DNA of 22,384 nucleotides. It comes from an uncultured Clostridia bacterium (GTDB taxonomy: Bacteria; Bacillota; Clostridia; Oscillospirales; Acutalibacteraceae). The DNA lies in the NCBI GenBank assembly GCA_946002045.1, contig CAMFYM010000009.1, positions 1-22,384 of the forward strand, written 5' to 3'. The position numbers and the translations under genes were made by a program. The notes beneath the pieces are model-generated. The model did not search any database. It saw only the letters and a program-made list of their open reading frames with translations, and was not told where the DNA came from. This document shows positions 8,178 through 14,211 of the stretch, in pieces (position 1 is the stretch's first letter; every line of letters begins with the position of its first letter).

Positions 8178-8206
8178 AAAGAGGCTGTTGTTACAGCCTC
8201 TTTTTT
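8178..8206 (+). terminator. Intrinsic terminator of the ribosomal protein/rpoA operon
   Basis: The perfect stem GAGGCTG (8181-8187) and CAGCCTC (8194-8200) encloses a six-base loop and is followed by six T. Three A on the 5' side can extend the stem into the T-run. It starts 19 bases after the rplQ stop, so it ends the long ribosomal transcript. Confidence 0.93.
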
Positions 8207-8280
8207 ATTATCATATACAAATTTTACCTCGACAATTAAAAACTTTTTTCTAATTGTTAGGACATTTCTTGCTAAAATGC

Positions 8281-8309
8281 TTGACTTTTGATGTTTTTTT
8301 GTATATAAT
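8281..8309 (+). promoter_or_regulatory. Vegetative sigma promoter of rpsU
   Basis: TTGACT at 8281-8286 and TATAAT at 8304-8309 are separated by exactly 17 bases, close to the sigma-A consensus. The start of transcription would be near 8316, giving a leader of about 54 bases before rpsU. The stretch 8207-8280 between the preceding terminator and this promoter is AT-rich with T- and A-runs and could act as an UP-like region; I see no gene in it. Confidence 0.85.
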
Positions 8310-8317
8310 CTTGCTCG

Positions 8318-8355
8318 GATATTAAAAGAATATCAAATACCCCCGAAGTGGTCGG
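8318..8355 (+). promoter_or_regulatory. Small hairpins in the rpsU leader
   Basis: Just after the predicted transcript start lies GATATT-AAAAG-AATATC (8318-8334), a perfect 6-bp inverted repeat. It is followed by CCGA-AGTGG-TCGG (8343-8355). The run of five C at 8340-8344 could also pair with the GGAGG that serves as the SD of rpsU (8354-8358). The first repeat might be a 5' stabilising stem or an operator. The second might control access to the SD. Both functions are inferred. Confidence 0.4.
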
Positions 8356-8369
8356 AGGGAGGGAATTGA

Positions 8370-8546
8370 ATGAGTCAGGTAAAAGTTAAGGAAAATGAAT
8401 CTCTTGATAGCGCTCTTAGAAGATTTAAGCGCCAGACTTCCCGTGACGGTATTATCCAGGAAGTTCGCAAAAGAGAGCATTATGAAAAGCCTTCAGTTGC
8501 TCGTAAAAAGAAGAGCGAGGCTGCTCGTAAAAGAAAGTATAAATAA
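8370..8546 (+). CDS. rpsU: 30S ribosomal protein S21
   Basis: S21 is a small basic protein of the subunit platform, near the anti-SD end of 16S rRNA. The 58-residue product reads MSQVKVKENESLDSALRRFK, then REHYEKPSVARKKKSEAARK and a basic tail, matching the family in length and composition. The ATG follows an extended GGAGGGAGGGAA. It is a monocistronic unit with its own promoter and terminator. In many Firmicutes rpsU lies next to a yqeY/gatB-related gene, not beside rplQ. Confidence 0.96.
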   Translation: MSQVKVKENESLDSALRRFKRQTSRDGIIQEVRKREHYEKPSVARKKKSEAARKRKYK

Positions 8547-8552
8547 TGTATT

Positions 8553-8584
8553 AAAAGCAGGAAATACTCCTGCTTTTATTTTTT
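8553..8584 (+). terminator. Intrinsic terminator of rpsU
   Basis: The stem AGCAGGA (8556-8562) pairs with TCCTGCT (8568-8574) around a five-base loop. It is extended by A and T runs on both sides and followed by a T-rich tract. It begins 7 bases after the rpsU stop. The -35 box of the next promoter begins just past the tract. Confidence 0.9.
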
Positions 8585-8585
8585 G

Positions 8586-8614
8586 TTGACTTATATTTGA
8601 CTTTAGTTTATTAT
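8586..8614 (+). promoter_or_regulatory. Probable promoter of aroQ
   Basis: TTGACT (8586-8591) and TATTAT (8609-8614) are spaced by 17 bases. The predicted start near 8621 would give a leader of only about ten bases, so the SD AGGTGAT (8621-8627) would sit at the very 5' end of the mRNA. Read-through from rpsU could supply a longer transcript. Confidence 0.65.
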
Positions 8615-8630
8615 AAACACAGGTGATTTT

Positions 8631-9068
8631 ATGAAAAAAATATTAGTACTTAACGGACCTAATCTTAATATGACCGGCATTAGAAAAAAGAGTGTCTATG
8701 GTGGTGAAACCCTAAAGCAGATTAACGATGAGCTAAAGCTATACGGCAAGGCTCGTGGTGCAAAAATGACATTCTTTCAGTCTAACCATGAGGGCGATAT
8801 AATAGATGTTATCCACGAGAGCAAGGACGAGTTTGACGGCGTTGTAATCAATGCCGGTGCCTACACTCATTATTCATATGCCATTCGTGATGCTATTGAG
8901 GCTGTCAGTGACTTCACTCCATTTGTAGAGGTTCATATGTCGGATATCCACAAAAGAGAGGATTTTCGCAAAACATCTGTAATTACAGATGTTTGCATTA
9001 AGCAAATTTGTGGCTATGGCAAGGATAGCTACAAAATGGCTATTGATTTGTTGTGTGAAGAATTATAA
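8631..9068 (+). CDS. aroQ: 3-dehydroquinate dehydratase, type II
   Basis: This enzyme catalyses the third step of the shikimate pathway, dehydrating 3-dehydroquinate by anti elimination as a dodecamer. The 145-residue product has the usual length. The family residues can be placed as Arg18 and catalytic Tyr23 (RKKSVYGG), Asn74 and His80 (INAGAYTH), His102 (EVHMSD) and Arg113 (REDFRKTS). The C-terminal half has IKQICGYG where many family members have a GLGxxGY-type turn. This is a divergent but complete enzyme. It does not lie with other aro genes here. SD AGGTGAT precedes the ATG. Confidence 0.92.
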   Translation: MKKILVLNGPNLNMTGIRKKSVYGGETLKQINDELKLYGKARGAKMTFFQSNHEGDIIDVIHESKDEFDGVVINAGAYTHYSYAIRDAIEAVSDFTPFVEVHMSDIHKREDFRKTSVITDVCIKQICGYGKDSYKMAIDLLCEEL

Positions 9069-9101
9069 AACAGTATTTATGAAAAATGAAAGAGAGAGTA
9101 T

Positions 9102-10205
9102 ATGGGTACACAAATAAGCAAAAAGAATTATGAAATAGATTTCATTAAGCTTTTATCTACTCTTGGTATTATGTATTATCATGCAGGCAAATTTAACAGC
9201 GATGGTAATTTCTTTTTTCAAACGAAGGGTTATTTATTTGTTGAAATATTTTTCATGATTTCGGGATTTTTTATGGCAATGTCCCTGTTCAACGCAGATA
9301 AAAAAGGAAAAAATCTCGGCAATATCGAGTTTATAGGTCATAAAATATCAGCCTTTTATCCACAATACATATTTGCATTTGTTGAAGGCTTTATATTATT
9401 TTCGTTTGTTGTTTGGGATATATCTTATAAAGAAGCGTTAGTATCTGTGCCATACACACTGGGGGAGCTGTTGTTGTTGAAAAACTCCGGCATCACCAAA
9501 TCAATAAGCTTTTACAATGGTCCTACCTGGTACTTGTCAGCAATGATAATTGCCATGTTTGTGATATTCCCGTTTTTGAAAAAGTATAAAGAGAAATTTG
9601 CATCATACATTGCACCGATAGTTGCTGTTTTTGGATATGCATTTTGTGCAAACAGTGATAAAAAGGTTTTAGACCAGCAGGCAAATTGGGCATCAATTAC
9701 AACTATTGGGAATATAAGAGCATTTGCAGGTATATGCTTGGGAATTGTGATTTTCTACATTTCAATATATTTCAAAAAGAAATATACATTTACAAAGGCA
9801 GGCGTGGTAATTTCATATATTTTTCAAATTTTATTAGTGCCTGTAATGATTTATATAATGCGTAATCGTGGCATTGCCTTAAAATTCAAGGCCGGCTCCG
9901 ACTACACATTTGTAATACTTGCTTTTATATTGCTAACGATAACATTTATAAGAAAGCCATATTTGAATAAAATTCTTGGTGCAAAGCCACTTAGACTGCT
10001 TTACAATTTGAGCCTGCCACTGTTCCTGACTCATAAGGCTTGGGTAGAGGTTATTCGCACAAGACTTGCTGATTATACATTTGAAAAGCAGATAATTATT
10101 TATACGGCAGTAGTTGTTGTTACTGCAATTTTGTGCTTTGTTGTTTCAAAGATATTTGTTATAATCGGGAATAAGATTAAGAATTTACTTGTGGAGAAGG
10201 CTTAA
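9102..10205 (+). CDS. Membrane-bound acyltransferase, acyltransferase_3 family
   Basis: This 367-residue integral membrane protein has about ten hydrophobic segments. It carries the marks of the acyltransferase_3 family: an N-terminal cytoplasmic IDFIKLLSTLGIMYYHAGKF with the presumed catalytic His27, then FVEIFFMISGFFMA and TWYLSAMIIAMFVIFPFLKK. Such proteins O-acetylate cell-envelope polysaccharides or other surface glycans; the substrate cannot be told from sequence. It follows aroQ by 33 bp and probably shares its transcript. The SD is weak (GAAAGAGAG). Its base composition is more AT-rich than that of the neighbours, with many A-ending codons. This may reflect low expression or acquisition by transfer. 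Confidence 0.85.
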   Translation: MGTQISKKNYEIDFIKLLSTLGIMYYHAGKFNSDGNFFFQTKGYLFVEIFFMISGFFMAMSLFNADKKGKNLGNIEFIGHKISAFYPQYIFAFVEGFILFSFVVWDISYKEALVSVPYTLGELLLLKNSGITKSISFYNGPTWYLSAMIIAMFVIFPFLKKYKEKFASYIAPIVAVFGYAFCANSDKKVLDQQANWASITTIGNIRAFAGICLGIVIFYISIYFKKKYTFTKAGVVISYIFQILLVPVMIYIMRNRGIALKFKAGSDYTFVILAFILLTITFIRKPYLNKILGAKPLRLLYNLSLPLFLTHKAWVEVIRTRLADYTFEKQIIIYTAVVVVTAILCFVVSKIFVIIGNKIKNLLVEKA

Positions 10206-10218
10206 TGCCTTCTCTTTA
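10194..10218 (+). terminator. Terminator overlapping the acyltransferase stop codon
   Basis: GAGAAGGC (10194-10201) and GCCTTCTC (10207-10214) form a perfect 8-bp stem with a five-base loop, followed by TTTATT. The stop codon (10203-10205) is in the loop, so the stem includes the last codons (Glu-Lys-Ala). The T-tract is short, which makes termination efficiency uncertain. Confidence 0.75.
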
Positions 10219-10253
10219 TTGCCTATATGATTAAGATTGTTTAAAAATGGGTA

Positions 10254-10282
10254 TTGATTTATTGCTTGAAATAATATAAAAT
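10254..10282 (+). promoter_or_regulatory. Candidate promoter of efp
   Basis: TTGATT (10254-10259) and TAAAAT (10277-10282) have a 17-base spacer. They lie about 50 bases upstream of the efp start in an AT-rich stretch with further TATA-like sequences, so the exact -10 is uncertain. Confidence 0.5.
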
Positions 10283-10334
10283 AGTGAGGTAAGTATATTA
10301 TATAGATTATTTATTATCTTTGGAGGTATAAATT

Positions 10335-10892
10335 ATGGTAACAGCAGGTGATTTTAGAAACGGTGTTACATTTGAGGAAGACGGCAATGTGTTGCAGGTA
10401 ATCGAGTTTCAGCATGTTAAGCCGGGTAAGGGTGCAGCATTTGTTAGAACAAAGACAAAGAATGTTATTACAGGTGCAGTAACTGAAAAGAGCTACAACC
10501 CTTCTGCTAAATTCCCAACAGCATTTATTGAAAGAAGAGAAATGGCTTATTCATATAGTGACGATGGACTTTATTACTTTATGGATAACGAAACATTTGA
10601 TATGATTCCTGTTTCAGAGGCAGACCTTTCAGACAACTTTAAGTTTGTTAAAGAGAACGAGATTTGCCGTATCCTTTCATACAAGGGTAAGGTATTCGGC
10701 GTAGAGCCACCTACATTTGTTACTCTTGAGGTTACAGAAACAGAGCCGGGTCTTAAAGGCAATACTGCAACTAACACACTTAAGCCTGCAAAGGTTGAAA
10801 CAGGTGCTGAAATTCGTGTTCCTCTTTTTATTAACGAGGGCGACATGATTAGAATTGACACAAGAACCTGTGAATATATGGAAAGAGCATAA
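10335..10892 (+). CDS. efp: Elongation factor P
   Basis: EF-P rescues ribosomes stalled at consecutive prolines. The 185-residue product has the three beta-barrel domains of the family. The tip of domain I is QHVKPGKGAAFVRTK, placing Lys32 at the position that is post-translationally modified in other bacteria. The PGKG loop resembles the lysine-type rather than the arginine/rhamnose type. The end (DMIRIDTRTCEYMERA) is typical, with Tyr in place of the usual Gly-X-Tyr spacing. SD TTGGAGGT precedes the ATG. It appears to head an operon with the next two genes. Confidence 0.97.
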   Translation: MVTAGDFRNGVTFEEDGNVLQVIEFQHVKPGKGAAFVRTKTKNVITGAVTEKSYNPSAKFPTAFIERREMAYSYSDDGLYYFMDNETFDMIPVSEADLSDNFKFVKENEICRILSYKGKVFGVEPPTFVTLEVTETEPGLKGNTATNTLKPAKVETGAEIRVPLFINEGDMIRIDTRTCEYMERA

Positions 10893-10909
10893 TATTAAGG
10901 AGTATTTTT

Positions 10910-11332
10910 ATGGAAACAACAGAAAGCCTCGGCTATCTCAAGGGTCTGCTTGACGGCCTTGATTTAGACGATAACAAAAAAGAAACAAAGATTTTTAAAG
11001 CAATAATTGACGTTCTCGATAATCTTACAGAGGATGTTGATGATATTACAGAGGGTATGGAGCTTCTTGCAGAGCAGATTGACGCTGTTGACGAGGATCT
11101 TGCAGAGGTTGAGGATTACCTTGCAGAGGATGAAGTTGACTTTGATGATTGTTGCGATTGCGATGATTACTGTGATTGTGACCAGTGTGAGGAGTTCGAG
11201 GTTGAGTGCCCTGTATGTAAGGAAATCATCGTCGTTGACGAGGATACAGTTCTCGGTGGCTCAATGCCTTGCCCAAATTGCGGCGAGCTTTTAGAGTTTG
11301 AGGTTGAGTGCGACTGTGAGGACGAGGAATAA
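10910..11332 (+). CDS. Acidic, cysteine-rich zinc-ribbon protein (CD1247-like)
   Basis: The 140-residue product resembles the CD1247 N-terminal-domain proteins often found beside efp in clostridia; some databases mislabel them as transcription regulators. Residues 7-75 form an acidic, helical, probably coiled-coil segment beginning LGYLKGLLDGL. Residues 79-94 are an Asp/Cys run (DDCCDCDDYCDCDQCE). Residues 100-124 contain CPVC and CPNC, a zinc-ribbon pair. There are twelve cysteines and a very high Asp/Glu content, with almost no basic residues after residue 30 apart from Lys104. The function is unknown; DNA binding is unlikely given the strong negative charge. The gene starts 18 bp after efp with SD AAGGAG, implying co-transcription. 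Confidence 0.8.
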   Translation: METTESLGYLKGLLDGLDLDDNKKETKIFKAIIDVLDNLTEDVDDITEGMELLAEQIDAVDEDLAEVEDYLAEDEVDFDDCCDCDDYCDCDQCEEFEVECPVCKEIIVVDEDTVLGGSMPCPNCGELLEFEVECDCEDEE

Positions 11333-11361
11333 GCAGTTCTTTAAGAAAGAGGGTAGTTATT

Positions 11362-11847
11362 ATTAAAAGAGTAATATCTATTTTTCTTTGCGTCTTTGTG
11401 ATTTTATCTGCCTTCGTTGCTTGCTCATCTAAGAATGATTCCGGCAAGCAGACCACTTCAACTACTATTCCCACTGAAGAAGCAAAGATTAAAGAGCGTG
11501 ACGCCGTTGACTTTATCAAAACATCATACTCCGAGGAGGAGCTTGGACTTGATAAAGAGAAACGAGCATACAGAATTATGGTTGCATCAAGTGGTGTTGA
11601 GGTTGAAGGCAAAAAGTACATTAAGGTTGTTGCCAATGTTGTTGTTAAAAACGATGTTACCCAAAAGGACGGCAAGAATACCTTTACTATGGATACTATT
11701 GGCGAGTATTATATATCATTCGACGGCAAAACTATTCTTAAAAAGGATATGAAAACTAACGAGTATAGTGAGCTTGAAAACAGATATAGCCAATATCTTA
11801 GCAACACAAAAGAAACAAAAGAAACAAAAGAAGCACAAAACAAATAA
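11362..11847 (+). CDS. Putative small lipoprotein, probable ATT start
   Basis: Read from ATT at 11362 the product is 161 residues and begins (M)KRVISIFLCVFVILSAFVAC. This is a textbook lipoprotein signal: two basic residues, a hydrophobic core and the lipobox FVAC, with Cys20 (counting the initiator) as the acylated residue. No ATG, GTG or TTG exists in frame between the preceding gene and the core. The first standard start, GTG at 11398, would remove the charged end and most of the core. A GAGGG (11349-11353) lies 8 bases before the ATT. The mature part has no family I recognise; a Ser/Thr/Lys linker leads to a small alpha/beta domain. It ends in a Lys-Glu-Thr repeat encoded by three copies of ACAAAAGAA (11806-11832). 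It is likely co-transcribed with efp. Confidence 0.7.
   Translation: MKRVISIFLCVFVILSAFVACSSKNDSGKQTTSTTIPTEEAKIKERDAVDFIKTSYSEEELGLDKEKRAYRIMVASSGVEVEGKKYIKVVANVVVKNDVTQKDGKNTFTMDTIGEYYISFDGKTILKKDMKTNEYSELENRYSQYLSNTKETKETKEAQNK
11806..11832 (+). repeat. Three tandem 9-bp units in the lipoprotein 3' end
   Basis: ACAAAAGAA occurs three times in direct succession and encodes Lys-Glu-Thr-type repeats in the charged C-terminal tail. The unit is a multiple of three, so copy-number change would alter tail length without shifting the frame. Confidence 0.85.
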
Positions 11848-11854
11848 AACAATA

Positions 11855-11883
11855 TTGACTAAACAAAGCATTAGTGCTATTAT
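11855..11883 (+). promoter_or_regulatory. Promoter of the aspS-gatCAB operon
   Basis: TTGACT (11855-11860) and TATTAT (11878-11883) are separated by 17 bases. Transcription would start near 11890, immediately before the T-box leader. No hairpin terminator separates this promoter from the lipoprotein gene, so some read-through into the leader is possible. Confidence 0.8.
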
Positions 11884-11889
11884 AGTCGT

Positions 11890-12130
11890 AATAAAAGCAG
11901 ACTTTGATTAGGCGAGTAGTTTTTGCCATTGATTACAGAGAATCGACGGTTGGTGCAAGTCGATACAATCCAAAAGCGAAAAACACCTATGAGTTCCCGA
12001 AAGAAAGCATTTGCAAGTAGAATCGGGCGTGCAGGAGCGTTAATCCTTTGAGTGAGTCGGCATTGCTGACTAATTTAGGTGGTACCACGGAAGCAGTCTT
12101 TCGTCCTATTGGACTTAAGACTGCTTTTTT
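11890..12130 (+). promoter_or_regulatory. T-box riboswitch leader of aspS-gatCAB
   Basis: The leader has the ordered T-box parts. Stem I includes a 5' specifier-loop strand with GAGTAGT (11914-11920), the AGAGA bulge (11937-11941), and an apical stem TCGAC/GTCGA (11943-11947 and 11959-11963) with loop GGTTGGTGCAA. The specifier-loop 3' strand GCGAAAAACA (11976-11985) contains AAC (Asn) at 11982-11984, followed by A. It also contains GAA (Glu) at 11978-11980. Then come a stem III region and the T-box sequence AGGTGGTACCACGG (12077-12090), whose TGGT bulge pairs with the tRNA 3' end. Uncharged tRNA should stabilise the antiterminator and turn on the operon. Aspartate codons (GAC, GAT) are not seen in the specifier strand, so the sensed tRNA is most likely tRNA(Asn), possibly with tRNA(Glu). 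Confidence 0.92.
12091..12130 (+). terminator. Regulated terminator of the T-box leader
   Basis: AAGCAGTCTT (12091-12100) pairs perfectly with AAGACTGCTT (12117-12126), followed by further T. Its loop contains the smaller hairpin TCC-TATT-GGA. The 5' strand directly follows the T-box and the competing antiterminator would use this region, so termination is conditional on tRNA charging. Confidence 0.92.
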
Positions 12131-12158
12131 ACTTTTTATTTGTAATAAGGAGAGCATT

Positions 12159-13910
12159 ATGGAATTTTCAACACTTTACAGAACAAAAACTATGGATAAT
12201 TTTTCAGAGGCTGATATTAACAGCCAAGTTAAGATTGCAGGTTGGGTAGAGAATATCCGTGACCACGGTGGTGTATCCTTTATTGACCTTCGTGATATGT
12301 ACGGAGTAATGCAGGTTGTTATGCGTGACACCTCCTTGCTTGACGGTATTTCAAAGGAGGATTGCCTTTCTATTGAGGGTATAGTAGAAAAAAGAGACGA
12401 GGATACAATTAACCCTAAAATTGCAACAGGTACTATTGAGGTTGAGGCAAAGAGTGTAAAAACACTTGGCAAGGTTCGTCAGCAGCTTCCTTTTGAAATT
12501 CAAACCTCAAAGGAAACGAGGGAGGACAAAAGACTTCAGTATCGTTTTCTTGATTTAAGAAATCAAAAGGTTAAGGATAACATTTTGTTTAGAAGTCAGG
12601 TTATTTCATATTTAAGGCAGGAAATGACCAATATGGGATTTATGGAAATTCAAACTCCTATTCTTTGTGCATCATCACCGGAGGGTGCTCGTGACTATGT
12701 TGTACCAAGCCGTGTGCACAAGGGCAAGTTTTACGCCCTGCCACAAGCACCACAGCAGTATAAACAGCTGCTTATGGTATCGGGTATTGATAAGTATTTC
12801 CAAATTGCACCATGCTTTAGAGATGAGGACGCTCGTGCAGACCGTTCACCGGGTGAATTTTATCAGCTGGACTTTGAAATGAGCTTTGCTACTCAGGAGG
12901 ATGTTTTCAGAGTTGGCGAAGAGATTTTAACAAAAACATTTAAGAAATTTGCTCCAAAGGGATATACAGTAACAGATGCTCCTTATCCTGTTATCAGCTA
13001 TAAGGAGGCAATGCTTAAGTACGGTACAGATAAGCCTGATTTAAGAAATCCACTTGTTATTATTGATGTAACAGATTTCTTCCAAAGATGCACCTTTAAG
13101 CCCTTCCACGGTCAAACAGTAAGAGCAATTAAGGTTCATCAGGATATTTCAAAGGGTAAGCACGAAAAGCTCCTTAAATTTGCACAGTCAATCGGTATGG
13201 GTGGACTTGGCTATCTCCTTGTTCAAGAGGATAAATCATATAAGGGACCTATTGACAAGTTTATTCCTGATGATATGAAATCAGAGCTTGCAGATATGGC
13301 AGAGCTTGAGGTTGGCGATACAATTTTCTTTATTGCCGATGCAGAGGCAAAGGCTGCTTCATATGCAGGTCAAATAAGAACAAAGCTTTGCGAAATGTTT
13401 GATTTGTTAGAGAAGAATGCATATCGTTTCTGCTTTATCAACGACTTCCCAATGTATGAGTATAAGGAAGAGGAAAAGAAGATAGGCTTTACTCATAATC
13501 CGTTCTCAATGCCACAGGGTGGACTTGAGGCACTTGAAACAATGGACCCACTTGATGTGCTTGCATATCAGTATGACATTGTGTGCAACGGTGTTGAGCT
13601 TTCTTCAGGTGCTGTCCGTAACCACGATATTGATGTTATGAAAAAGGCATTTGAAATTGCAGGCTACGATGAGGATGTGCTTAAGGAGAAATTCGGTGCT
13701 CTTTATACAGCATTCCAGTTTGGTGCACCTCCTCACGCAGGTATGGCTCCCGGTGTTGACCGTATGATAATGCTCCTTAGAAATGAGGAGAATATCCGTG
13801 AGGTAATTGCATTCCCAATGGACGGTAAGGCACAAGACCTTATGTGTGGCGCACCTAACGAAATTACAGAGCAGCAGTTAAGAGAAGTTCACATAAAGCT
13901 TAGAAAATAA
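12159..13910 (+). CDS. aspS: Aspartyl-tRNA synthetase, probably non-discriminating
   Basis: The 583-residue class II synthetase attaches aspartate to tRNA(Asp) and, if non-discriminating, also to tRNA(Asn). It has an N-terminal anticodon-binding OB domain (about residues 1-105), a catalytic core, and the bacterial GAD insertion (about residues 290-420). Motif 2 is FRDEDARADRSPGEFYQLDF (220-239); motif 3 is APPHAGMAPGVDRMIMLL near the end. His36 in RDHGGV matches the residue reported for non-discriminating bacterial AspRS, where discriminating enzymes usually have Leu. The start is the ATG at 12159 with SD TAAGGAGAG. An in-frame extension to 12048 runs through the T-box terminator and is not credible. 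Clustering with gatCAB supports the role in Asn-tRNA formation. Confidence 0.95.
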   Translation: MEFSTLYRTKTMDNFSEADINSQVKIAGWVENIRDHGGVSFIDLRDMYGVMQVVMRDTSLLDGISKEDCLSIEGIVEKRDEDTINPKIATGTIEVEAKSVKTLGKVRQQLPFEIQTSKETREDKRLQYRFLDLRNQKVKDNILFRSQVISYLRQEMTNMGFMEIQTPILCASSPEGARDYVVPSRVHKGKFYALPQAPQQYKQLLMVSGIDKYFQIAPCFRDEDARADRSPGEFYQLDFEMSFATQEDVFRVGEEILTKTFKKFAPKGYTVTDAPYPVISYKEAMLKYGTDKPDLRNPLVIIDVTDFFQRCTFKPFHGQTVRAIKVHQDISKGKHEKLLKFAQSIGMGGLGYLLVQEDKSYKGPIDKFIPDDMKSELADMAELEVGDTIFFIADAEAKAASYAGQIRTKLCEMFDLLEKNAYRFCFINDFPMYEYKEEEKKIGFTHNPFSMPQGGLEALETMDPLDVLAYQYDIVCNGVELSSGAVRNHDIDVMKKAFEIAGYDEDVLKEKFGALYTAFQFGAPPHAGMAPGVDRMIMLLRNEENIREVIAFPMDGKAQDLMCGAPNEITEQQLREVHIKLRK

Positions 13911-13923
13911 TCGAGGTGTAACT

Positions 13924-14211
13924 ATGATTAGCAAAGAAGAAGTATTAAAGCTCGCCCGTCTTGCCCGTCTTGATTTTTCGGACGATGAGCTGGAGAAAAT
14001 AATGAGGGATATGGACGATATTATTGCCTTTGCAGATACAATAAATAATTCAGTAGAGGGTGATGCCGAAAAGATTAGGAATGTATCATCATCTGCCACC
14101 CCTGCCGAAGACTTCAGAGAAGATGTTGTTAAGGAGTCATTACCTAACGAAAAAATACTTTCTAATGTTAATGGCTCAAAGGGTATGTTCTGCGTGAAGG
14201 GAGGAATATAA
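13924..14211 (+). CDS. gatC: Aspartyl/glutamyl-tRNA amidotransferase subunit C
   Basis: GatC is the small belt-like subunit that holds GatA and GatB together. The 95-residue product begins MISKEEVLKLARLARLDFSDDE and contains the family pattern of a helical N-terminus followed by an extended, charged C-terminal half with ATPAEDFREDVV. This is a standard length. The SD CGAGGTG precedes the ATG, 13 bp after aspS. The stop codon touches the gatA start with no gap, implying coupled translation of subunits needed in equal amounts. Confidence 0.95.
   Translation: MISKEEVLKLARLARLDFSDDELEKIMRDMDDIIAFADTINNSVEGDAEKIRNVSSSATPAEDFREDVVKESLPNEKILSNVNGSKGMFCVKGGI

Noticed and set aside
10284..10320. Several TATA-like stretches downstream of the efp promoter candidate.
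   Set aside because: No matching -35 box at 16-18 bases; AT-rich background is sufficient explanation.
11398..11400. GTG as the start of the lipoprotein.
   Set aside because: It would remove the basic end and most of the hydrophobic core of the signal peptide, and no SD is at the right distance.
11226..11675. A 149-residue minus-strand open frame.
   Set aside because: It lies across the ends of two well-supported + strand genes, has no SD or recognisable domain, and looks like a chance antisense frame.
12048..12158. In-frame extension of aspS by 37 codons starting at an ATG in the leader.
   Set aside because: It passes through the T-box sequence and terminator hairpin, has no family similarity, and the ATG at 12159 has a proper SD.
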